Below are positions 57,407 to 64,000 of a DNA stretch of 64,000 bases, one piece after another (the first letter of the stretch is position 1; every line of letters begins with the position of its first letter). The translations under genes and the position numbers were made by a program. A model generated the notes under the pieces. The model saw nothing but the letters and a program-made list of their open reading frames with translations. It was not told the DNA's origin and made no database searches. This stretch comes from Bhargavaea cecembensis (GTDB taxonomy: Bacteria; Bacillota; Bacilli; Bacillales_A; Planococcaceae): assembly GCF_001619585.1 (NCBI RefSeq), contig NZ_LQNT01000012.1:1-64000 (forward strand), given 5' to 3'.

Positions 57407-58623
57407 AGACCGAAATGAAGAGCGTGACCTATCTGAGAGACCGTGAGGCGGTCATCCGCCTGACACAAGAGCTCGTCCGGATCGAAAGCGTCTACCGCGG
57501 CGAAGGCATCCCTGGCGGAAATGAAGAAAAGGTTGCGAACTATGTGGCGGATGTACTCCGTGGCTTTGCCATCGAGACATACGTCGAAGAAGTTGTTCCC
57601 GGAAGGCCGAACGTCATCGGAATTGTGGACTCCGGCAAACCGGGCCCGACGCTCTTGTTTGAAGGGCATACCGATGTCGTGACGGAAGGGAACCGGGAAG
57701 CCTGGACATACGACCCGTTCGGCGCGGAAGTCATCGACGGCCGTATGTACGGACGGGGCACGAATGACACGAAGGGCAACCTTGCCTGCATGATCACTGC
57801 CGTCCACTCGCTTCTTCAGGACGGAGAAGACTTCCGGGGCAAGATTATCCTTTGCATCCCGTGTGACGAGGAAGGCATGATGATCGGGATCAAGCATTTT
57901 ATCGAAAGAGGCTGGGCGGACGGTGTGGACGGCGCCATCATCTGCGAGCCGGAGGAAAACAACGTCTGCATCGCCCAGCGCGGCGCGATGCGCATCCAGG
58001 TCGACATGTACGGCAAGATGGCCCACGGCGCGATTTCCTGGAGCGGGATCAACCCGAACTGGCGGATGGCCCGCCTGATCGTCGAGCTGGAAAAGCTGGA
58101 GAAAGCGGAGCAGGAACGTCTGGGTGAAGATCCATACCTGAAATGGCCGTCGATCACGCCGACCATCCTTCAGGCACCGGTCAAGGGTGATGCCCAGATC
58201 AATGTCATCCCGGATCACTGCCGGATGACACTGGATATCCGGACTGTCCCCGCGCAGGACCATGAAGAGCTGCGAGGAAAGATTGATGCCATCATCGAAA
58301 AGCTAAAGGCGGAAGACCCGGACTTTAACTGCGAACTGACCGTTCTCGATGACCGTCCGGCAACTGCAACTTCGAAGGATGAGCCCGTTGTCCGGGCGAT
58401 TTATGAAGCGGTGCAGCATGTGACGGGGAAGCAGCCGATCTACAACGGCGTGCCGGGTGCAACCGACGGCACCTTCCTCCACGTGCACGGTATCCCGATC
58501 GTGACAATCGGGGCAGGCGACCGGGACATTCCCCACCAGATCGACGAATACGTCGATATCGAGGAACTTGCCGAGACGACTGCGATTTACCGGGATGCGG
58601 CACTGCGCTTCCTGAACAGATAA
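57403..58623 (+). CDS. M20-family amidohydrolase/deacylase (ArgE/DapE/YgeY-like)
   Basis: This 406-residue cytoplasmic dinuclear zinc hydrolase carries motifs LLFEGHTDVV (His), GRGTNDTKGNLACMI (Asp), PCDEEGMMIG (Glu-Glu), CEPEENNVCIAQRG and a final His in GTFLHVHGIPIVTIGAG. A dimerisation domain lies at about 185-300. Relatives deacylate N-acyl amino acids or act as YgeY-type hydrolases. It overlaps the symporter stop by 4 bp, so it probably processes the imported compound. Confidence 0.88.
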   Translation: MKTEMKSVTYLRDREAVIRLTQELVRIESVYRGEGIPGGNEEKVANYVADVLRGFAIETYVEEVVPGRPNVIGIVDSGKPGPTLLFEGHTDVVTEGNREAWTYDPFGAEVIDGRMYGRGTNDTKGNLACMITAVHSLLQDGEDFRGKIILCIPCDEEGMMIGIKHFIERGWADGVDGAIICEPEENNVCIAQRGAMRIQVDMYGKMAHGAISWSGINPNWRMARLIVELEKLEKAEQERLGEDPYLKWPSITPTILQAPVKGDAQINVIPDHCRMTLDIRTVPAQDHEELRGKIDAIIEKLKAEDPDFNCELTVLDDRPATATSKDEPVVRAIYEAVQHVTGKQPIYNGVPGATDGTFLHVHGIPIVTIGAGDRDIPHQIDEYVDIEELAETTAIYRDAALRFLNR

Positions 58624-58673
58624 GGGGCGGGTTTATCGCGCTCCGGAGAAGTTTGGGTTTTGATAGCAAGGAG

Positions 58674-58705
58674 AGCGGCCGGATTAAAATCCGGCCGCTT
58701 TTTTA
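58674..58705 (+). terminator. Terminator of the panF-like operon
   Basis: AGCGGCCGGAT-TAAA-ATCCGGCCGCT followed by TTTTTT. Confidence 0.9.
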
Positions 58706-58760
58706 TGAATTCAACCCATCGGGTGCCCGCTTTCACGCCCAATGGAGTAAGACCCCCACC

Positions 58761-58791
58761 AAAAACCCCCTGCGGTTTATATCGCAGGGGG
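58761..58791 (-). terminator. Terminator of the APC permease gene
   Basis: On the minus strand CCCCCTGCG-ATATAAAC-CGCAGGGGG is followed by TTTTT. Confidence 0.87.
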
Positions 58792-58809
58792 ACGTTTTGA
58801 CTTTTAAAT

Positions 58810-60240
58810 TCATTCAGGCGACCGCTGCACCTGGGCCGGGGCCTGTCCGAGTCCTGTTGCTTCCTGCTTCCTGCGGTAGAACAGGAAGTAGATGCCGATG
58901 ACTCCGAGGGCGACGAGGGTGGTCAGGATGACCTGGATCTGCATCGACGGGATGAAGAACATCGCCAGGTAGATGCCCGCGACAACAATGATCGTCGCGT
59001 ATGTCAGGTAAGGGAACAGCCACATCTTGACCGGCAGGTGGCCACGCTCCTGCTCAAGCCGTTTCCGCATGCGCAGCTGCGAGAAGCTGATGATCAGGTA
59101 GACGAGAAGGGCGACCGCACCTGATGAGTTGATCAGGAACAGGAAGACCTTATCCGGTGAAATAAAGTTCATGATGCAGGCGACATAAGAGAAGACGGTA
59201 CTGAACAGGATCGCCCGCACCGGGACGCCTTTTTTGCTGAGCTTCAGGAAGTACTTCGGCGCATCTCCTTTTTTGGCCATTCCAAACAGCATCCGGGAGT
59301 TTGCGTAGAGTGCCGAGTTCAGGCAGCTTAGCACCGCCGTCAGGACGACGAAGTTCATAATCTGAGCGGCCGCAGGAATGCCAATGTGGTCGAGTACGGC
59401 AACGAACGGACTGACGAGGATGTTCGCCGAGTTCCACGGAAGGAGTGTCACAACAACGGCAATTGAACCGATATAGAAGATGAGGATCCGCCAGACGACG
59501 CTGTTGGTTGCTGTACGTACGGAGCGTACAGGGTTCTCTGATTCACCGGCAGCGATGGCAACGATTTCAGTGCCCATGAACGAGAAGATGACAACAGTGA
59601 TTCCAAGCATGATGGCGCCGAATCCGGACGGCATAAACCCGCCTTCACCAATCAGATTGACTGTGCCCGGAGCCTCGATGCCCGGGTACCAGCCGAACAG
59701 GACGGCAACGCCAAGCACGAGGAAAAGCGTGATGGCGACGACTTTGATGAGGGAGAACCAATATTCGAATTCACCGAACGCCTTGACGGAGAACAGGTTC
59801 GTAGCAGTCAGCGCCACCGTCAGAATCAGGCTCATCAGCCAGATCGGGAAGTCCGGGATCCAATATTGGATGATGGCCGCACCGGCAAGCGCCTCGATGG
59901 CGATGACGACCACCCAGAAAAACCAGTACAGCCAGCCGATCGTGAATCCGGCCCAGGGTCCGATTGCTTCATTCGCGTAGGTCGAGAACGAACCGCTCGT
60001 CGGGTAGGCGGCGGCCATCTCACCGAGCATCCTCATGACCAGGACAACAATGAGTCCGGCAAACGCGTAGGAAAGTATGGCCCCCGGCCCGACGGAGTTG
60101 ATGACTGCGCCGCTCCCGATAAAGAGCCCGGCGCCGATCACCCCCGCGATAGAAATCATGGTGATGTGGCGGGTTTTCAGGTCTGATTTCATACCCGGCT
60201 GTGTACTTGCACCGGGTTCTGTCTGGTTCTGTAAGGTCAT
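58810..60240 (-). CDS. APC-family amino-acid permease (AAT/GABA-permease type)
   Basis: This 476-residue amino-acid/proton symporter has twelve helices. The start LKTRHITMISIAGVIGAGLFIGSGAVINSVGPGA is the classic AAT-family signature, with YPTSGSFSTYANEAIGPWAGFTIGWLYWFFWVV following. Substrates are likely one or more neutral or aromatic amino acids or GABA. AAAGGGG site before ATG 60240. A cre-like site lies in its leader (60272-60286), so catabolite repression is possible. Confidence 0.9.
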   Translation of the reverse strand: MTLQNQTEPGASTQPGMKSDLKTRHITMISIAGVIGAGLFIGSGAVINSVGPGAILSYAFAGLIVVLVMRMLGEMAAAYPTSGSFSTYANEAIGPWAGFTIGWLYWFFWVVVIAIEALAGAAIIQYWIPDFPIWLMSLILTVALTATNLFSVKAFGEFEYWFSLIKVVAITLFLVLGVAVLFGWYPGIEAPGTVNLIGEGGFMPSGFGAIMLGITVVIFSFMGTEIVAIAAGESENPVRSVRTATNSVVWRILIFYIGSIAVVVTLLPWNSANILVSPFVAVLDHIGIPAAAQIMNFVVLTAVLSCLNSALYANSRMLFGMAKKGDAPKYFLKLSKKGVPVRAILFSTVFSYVACIMNFISPDKVFLFLINSSGAVALLVYLIISFSQLRMRKRLEQERGHLPVKMWLFPYLTYATIIVVAGIYLAMFFIPSMQIQVILTTLVALGVIGIYFLFYRRKQEATGLGQAPAQVQRSPE

Positions 60241-60264
60241 TATAAAATCCCCTTTCTGCTATAG

Positions 60265-60321
60265 GCGCTTCGGGAAGCGCTTTCATAAGTTGTTTGAAGA
60301 TACTGACCTTTCTTTATCATA
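60265..60321 (-). promoter_or_regulatory. Leader of APC permease gene: -10, cre-like site and hairpin
   Basis: On the minus strand TATGAT (60321-60316) is a possible -10. ATGAAAGCGCTTCCC (60286-60272) matches the CcpA cre pattern WTGNAARCGNWWNCA except at the last base. It lies downstream of the promoter, where roadblock repression would act. GCGCTTC/GAAGCGC also forms a hairpin (60265-60280). Confidence 0.5.
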
Positions 60322-60330
60322 GTGAAACGG

Positions 60331-60577
60331 AAGGATTAAAGGAATAGACAGGACGTCAAATGCTCGTTCGGAATCGGTGACGGAATGTAAAAAGATTCTT
60401 TGCGGCATAGCAATGCCTAGCCGATACCAAACGGATGGCAGTCGTATCGGCTACGGTAATCCCAATAGGACCACGGCCGTTCAATCAGATGGAATTTGCC
60501 TGAATTGGTAAGGGTATCCGTGAATGTTAGACAGACTGTCCAGAGAATTGGAGTGTTCTTTATACACAAATATAGAA
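60331..60577. other. Intergenic stretch without recognised content
   Basis: Between the APC permease promoter and the second shared motif I see no gene, repeat or terminator I can support. Confidence 0.4.
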
Positions 60578-60596
60578 GAATCAGAATCTTCTATCC
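60578..60596 (+). promoter_or_regulatory. Second copy of the shared SSS-operon motif
   Basis: GAATCAGAATCTTCTATCC matches the element at 55503-55521 in 17 of 19 positions. It lies 91 bp before the DUF3311 start. The base run after it (ATTACG) is a weaker -10 match than TATAAT in the first copy. Confidence 0.6.
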
Positions 60597-60686
60597 ATTA
60601 CGATGGTTAGTGAGAGTTCCTGAAGACTTGCTTCAACTATATTGAAAGCGTTGTCATCTCGGACCAAAATCGCAGGGGGGAAATGC

Positions 60687-60905
60687 ATGAAAGCAACATT
60701 CAAAACGCCTAAGACGTACAAGGGGTGGATCGGTCTATTTGCTATTCTGACGATCGTATTATTGGGGAGCTGGCCGGTCATTCCGCTGCTGAACCATGAA
60801 ACGATCGTATTCGGCATGCCGATTCTCATGACTTGGTCAGTCATCCTGATTTTCCTGACCACAGGAATTCTGATGCTACTGAATAAGATGGGGGTGAATG
60901 ATTGA
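60687..60905 (+). CDS. DUF3311 (YhjC-like) small membrane protein
   Basis: This 72-residue protein has two helices (GWIGLFAILTIVLLGSWPVIPLLN, and FGMPILMTWSVILIFLTTGILMLL). DUF3311 proteins are paired with SSS symporters, as yhjC-yhjB in B. subtilis. ATG 60687 follows AGGGGGG; the frame extension to 60642 lacks a site. The stop overlaps the symporter ATG by one base. Confidence 0.85.
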   Translation: MKATFKTPKTYKGWIGLFAILTIVLLGSWPVIPLLNHETIVFGMPILMTWSVILIFLTTGILMLLNKMGVND

Positions 60906-62410
60906 TGGCACAGTGGGTTCCTTTTATGATTACGGTTTCCTATATGGTGATTGCGGTCTGGCTGGGCTTTGGGGCAGGCAAGGGACGCAATATGAACAAG
61001 GTGGAAGAATGGGGAGTAGCCGGCCGAAGTCTTGGTCCTCTCGTTATGTACCTGCTGGTAGGCGCGGGGGGAATTAGCGCTTACACATTCATGGGAGCGC
61101 CTGGTTGGGCCTATTCCAAAGGCGTTCCGGTTCTGTACGTCGTCGTTTATCTGACGTTTATGGGAATAACCGCCTGGTATCTTGGTCCAAAAGTGTGGGA
61201 CCTTGGCGTGAAGTACAACCATGTGACGCAAGGGGCAGCGATCACGCATCGTTATGAAAGCCCAGCCTTGGGGGCCCTTGCTTCCTTTGTCACTTCAATT
61301 GGCGTTCTTGCATACGCGGTTCTTCAAACCACCGGATCGGCTTATATTCTGAATGTCATGAGCCATGGGAAAATACCTGTCTGGCTGGGCGTGATCTTGT
61401 CACTGGCCGTCATTTCAATCTATTTGTTCAAGAGCGGTCTGCGTGCAATCGGGATCACCAATGCGTTTCAGGGGGCGCTCATGTTCGTTGTTTCCTGGGC
61501 ATTCGGACTTTGGGCGGTCAAACAGTTTACAGGCGGTTATTCATTTGCTCCGGTGTTTGAGCGGGTCCGCGAAGATGCACCACAATTCCTGACACTCCCA
61601 GGCAATTTAGGAGATATGGGCTTTGCGTTTTGGACGACATCCATCTTGATCTCCATGGTATCAGTATGGCAGACTCACTGGATCCAGTGGATGGGTGCCA
61701 ACACTAAAAAATCGATCCGTACCGCAGCCACGATGCTCCCGACTTACTACATCGTTTGTATCCCGATGCTGGTCGTGGGATTCATCGGCATCTTCGTCTA
61801 CCCATCGCTCGCCCAAGCCGACACGGTCGCGATCCAAATGGCGATGGACAGCATGCCTGTCGTCATTGCAGGACTTCTGGGAGCGGGAACATTGGCGGCG
61901 GCCATGTCCTCGAGTGAGCCGTGTATTCACGGGACTGCACTTAGCTACAGCAAGGATATTATCCAGCCGATCTTTAAAATCTCTGATGAGAAGGCAGGGA
62001 AAATGACACGCTGGCTCATCTTCCCGATCATGGGTCTGATCGTTGCGCCAATCTCAATCATGCAGCCTGCCAGCCTTGTCTACATCCTGCTGATCGGTTA
62101 CGGCTTCATTGGACAGGCATTCCCGGCACTTGTCGGCATGTTCTTCTGGCCGCGTGCAACAAAGCAGGGCGCATTCTGGGGGCTGGCAGCCGGCTTTGTC
62201 GTGACTCTTGCCTTCTCGGTCTGGTTCCCGCATCCGCTGGGCATTCACGCCGGAATATGGGGACTGTTCGTCAACCTGCCGATCTTCTTTATTGTCTCTC
62301 TCTTGACCGAGCCGGTCTCCAAGAAGACAGTCGAAGACTTCTTCCCGGATATGGTCGATGAACTTTATGAAGAAGTCCCGGAAACGACAACCAAGCCGGC
62401 GTCAATCTGA
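60905..62410 (+). CDS. Sodium:solute symporter (YhjB-like)
   Basis: This 501-residue SSS carrier has about thirteen helices. Visible segments are NKVEEWGVAGRSLGPLVMYLLVGAGGISAYTFMGAPGW, FKSGLRAIGITNAFQG and GAGTLAAAMSSSEPCIHGTALSYSKDI near the Na site. It pairs with the DUF3311 protein and precedes an amidohydrolase, so it probably imports the amidohydrolase substrate. ATG 60905 overlaps the preceding stop (TGATG). Confidence 0.88.
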   Translation: MAQWVPFMITVSYMVIAVWLGFGAGKGRNMNKVEEWGVAGRSLGPLVMYLLVGAGGISAYTFMGAPGWAYSKGVPVLYVVVYLTFMGITAWYLGPKVWDLGVKYNHVTQGAAITHRYESPALGALASFVTSIGVLAYAVLQTTGSAYILNVMSHGKIPVWLGVILSLAVISIYLFKSGLRAIGITNAFQGALMFVVSWAFGLWAVKQFTGGYSFAPVFERVREDAPQFLTLPGNLGDMGFAFWTTSILISMVSVWQTHWIQWMGANTKKSIRTAATMLPTYYIVCIPMLVVGFIGIFVYPSLAQADTVAIQMAMDSMPVVIAGLLGAGTLAAAMSSSEPCIHGTALSYSKDIIQPIFKISDEKAGKMTRWLIFPIMGLIVAPISIMQPASLVYILLIGYGFIGQAFPALVGMFFWPRATKQGAFWGLAAGFVVTLAFSVWFPHPLGIHAGIWGLFVNLPIFFIVSLLTEPVSKKTVEDFFPDMVDELYEEVPETTTKPASI

Positions 62411-62443
62411 TATGAATTTGTTCATGGAAGGGGAAATGCCATT

Positions 62444-64000
62444 ATGGCAAGGGAATTGTTGATCAACGGTGAAGTCTTGACCGTTAACAAACAGAACGAA
62501 ATTGCGGAAGCTGTTGCCGTGGAGGACGGAAAGATTCTCGCCGTCGGCACAACGGAAGAAATTCTGGAATTGCAGGACGGGGAAGCGGTGGTAACGGACC
62601 TTGAAGGTCGCACACTCATGCCCGGAATCATCGAATCACATATTCATACTACGATGTATGGGGCCAACGTCCTTGCCGTTTCCTGCAAGGACCCGGAGAT
62701 CCGGACCATTCCGGATCTCCTGGACAAGTTGAGTGAGCAAGCGGCTTCAGTTCCTGAAGGACAATGGGTACGAGCCTGGGGCTTCAATGAGAACTCCATA
62801 GCTGAAGGCCGTTTTCCGACCAGGAAAGAGCTGGATGGTGTAACAGACCGGCACCCGGTGATGGTGGTCCGTGCATGCGGTCATATTTCCGCGGTCAACA
62901 GCAGGGGACTCGAAGTCGGAGAGATTACCCGTGATACGCCCGATCCCGAAGGCGGAACCATCGGCCGGGATGCCAATGGCGAGCCTGACGGACGACTCAT
63001 TGAAAATGCGCATATGAACCTGTATCAGCTTGCCGCGCACACCCGTGATGAGATCCGCGAAGCCCATCGGGTCGCTTCCCGTCATTTTGCGGAAAAAGGA
63101 ATTACATCTGTCCATGATGCAACCGGTTATGGCATCGATAATATTGAAGCGTTGCGTGAGGATGCCGAGGAGGGAGTCATCGCACAGCGTGTCTATGCGA
63201 TGGTCGGGGCATTGAACAATCCGGACCGGGTCGTCCGGCACTACCTCGGAAAAGACATCCGAACCGGTGATGGGAACGACCGGTTCAGGTATGGGCCGGT
63301 CAAGGTATTTCTTGACGGTTCAAGCAGCGGGCCGACCGTCTGGACCACGGAACCGTATACAAGTGATCCGGAAAACTACGGCATTCACTATTTGACACAG
63401 GAAGAGCTCGACGACCTGTTCGTTCCGGCACATGAAAGAGGATGGCAGATCACGGCCCATGCACAGGGCGACGCGGCCATCGATCAGCTGCTGAACACCA
63501 TCGACAAGGCACTCCGCCTCCATCCGCGCGAGGATGCGCGCCATCGCATCGAACATGCCGGGCTTGCAAGAAAAGACCAGGTACAACGGATGAAGGAATT
63601 GGGCGCTGTCCCGACACCGAACCCTGCATTTTTCCACGAGTACGCGGACGGATATGTAAAGAACTACGGTGAACGTGCGCAGATCATGTACCCGCTCGCC
63701 AGCTACCGTGATGCAGGCGTTCCGGCAACGCTTACGGCGGACTGCCCGGTCACAGACTTTAATCCGATGAGGGGCATCCACAGCGCGATGACGAGAAAGG
63801 CGCCTTCCGGTCAGGTGGTCGGGGAAGCGGAGAGGATCGGCCTGCTCGACGCCATCCGTTGCTGCACGATCAATGCGGCGTACTCAGGGTTCAGCGAGGA
63901 CAGCACCGGATCCATCGAACCCGGCAAGCTTGCCGACCTTGCCATCCTTGACCGTTCCATTCTGAATGCTGAAATTGACGAAATCCCGGATATTCTGGTC
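62444..64000 (+). CDS. YtcJ-type amidohydrolase (3' end outside the window)
   Basis: At least 519 residues are in frame to the window edge with no stop. The N-terminal composite domain begins ARELLINGEVLTVNKQNEIAEAVAVEDGKILAVG. Then come the metal motif MPGIIESHIHTTMYG, the YtcJ segments VVRACGHISAVNSRGLEV, KVFLDGSSSGPTVWTTEPYTS, AHAQGDAAIDQLLNTID, RHRIEHAGLARKDQVQRMKELG and ADCPVTDFNPMRGIHSAM. The end SIEPGKLADLAILDRS shows that only a short tail is missing. It would hydrolyse an amide or related bond in the symporter cargo. GGAAGGGG site. Confidence 0.88.
   Translation, partial: MARELLINGEVLTVNKQNEIAEAVAVEDGKILAVGTTEEILELQDGEAVVTDLEGRTLMPGIIESHIHTTMYGANVLAVSCKDPEIRTIPDLLDKLSEQAASVPEGQWVRAWGFNENSIAEGRFPTRKELDGVTDRHPVMVVRACGHISAVNSRGLEVGEITRDTPDPEGGTIGRDANGEPDGRLIENAHMNLYQLAAHTRDEIREAHRVASRHFAEKGITSVHDATGYGIDNIEALREDAEEGVIAQRVYAMVGALNNPDRVVRHYLGKDIRTGDGNDRFRYGPVKVFLDGSSSGPTVWTTEPYTSDPENYGIHYLTQEELDDLFVPAHERGWQITAHAQGDAAIDQLLNTIDKALRLHPREDARHRIEHAGLARKDQVQRMKELGAVPTPNPAFFHEYADGYVKNYGERAQIMYPLASYRDAGVPATLTADCPVTDFNPMRGIHSAMTRKAPSGQVVGEAERIGLLDAIRCCTINAAYSGFSEDSTGSIEPGKLADLAILDRSILNAEIDEIPDILV

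Overview
The window looks like chromosomal DNA from a moderately GC-rich member of the Bacillales. The best guess is a Planococcaceae/Caryophanaceae relative (Bhargavaea/Planococcus/Sporosarcina type). The reasons are strong GGAGG-type ribosome sites, B. subtilis-like gene sets (OpuC, YxlEFG, CatE, YusW, CsbD, YflT, PepT, YhjB/YhjC), sigma-B- and CodY-type sites, TTG/GTG starts, and lipoproteins with Gram-positive lipoboxes. I see no rRNA, tRNA, CRISPR array, insertion sequence or prophage. Almost all of the DNA is coding and most operons end in clear intrinsic terminators.

Layout. 0.3-2.5 kb: polar amino-acid ABC importer. 2.7-7.3 kb: two-component system followed by a small membrane protein and an MMPL/RND exporter. 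7.4-8.8 kb: YtkA-like lipoprotein and an EamA permease. 9-10.9 kb: yxlEFG-like ABC cluster behind an ECF-type promoter. 11-12.9 kb: general stress genes (YflT-DUF2382, CsbD) with a sigma-B promoter. 13.5-17 kb: OpuC-type compatible-solute importer, then a 21-bp periodic repeat. 17.3-22.3 kb: metallophosphoesterase, glucose/sorbosone-type dehydrogenase lipoprotein, MFS permease, DASS anion symporter. 22.5-26.4 kb: Tat-exported dehydrogenase pair with its own TatA/TatC. 26.6-29.9 kb: two tandem BrnQ carriers. 29.9-34.4 kb: GntR and HxlR regulators, CatE-like dioxygenase, AI-2E-family permease, CHY zinc-finger protein, BioY with a BirA-type box.

36.3-40.4 kb is a coherent persulfide-detoxification regulon: persulfide dioxygenase-rhodanese fusion, CstR-type sensor, rhodanese, TauE/SafE exporter, DsrE protein and TusA-rhodanese fusion, with repeated ATACCC-N4-GGGTAT operators. 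40.5-47.6 kb: a RacA-like MerR/coiled-coil protein behind three CTAACATTAG boxes, a FhuF-like protein, a P-loop kinase, a DUF188 protein, a Ca/cation exchanger and a nitrate/sulfonate-type ABC importer. 47.7-48.0 kb holds what looks like an unannotated type I toxin-antitoxin pair: a 37-residue membrane peptide gene with a convergent antisense RNA over its 3' end. 48.2-55.3 kb: YusW lipoprotein, low-GC MA-type peptidase, Nudix hydrolase, DMT permease, PepT, LysR/YeiH divergent pair, and a DUF2187 gene with an attenuator-like leader.

55.5-64 kb holds two operons of the same plan (small membrane protein, SSS sodium symporter, amide-hydrolase-type enzyme). They share an almost identical 19-bp upstream motif (17 of 19 bases) and flank an APC amino-acid permease with a cre-like site. 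The last gene, a YtcJ-type amidohydrolase, runs off the window. Functions are assigned from sequence recognition only; no database search was run.
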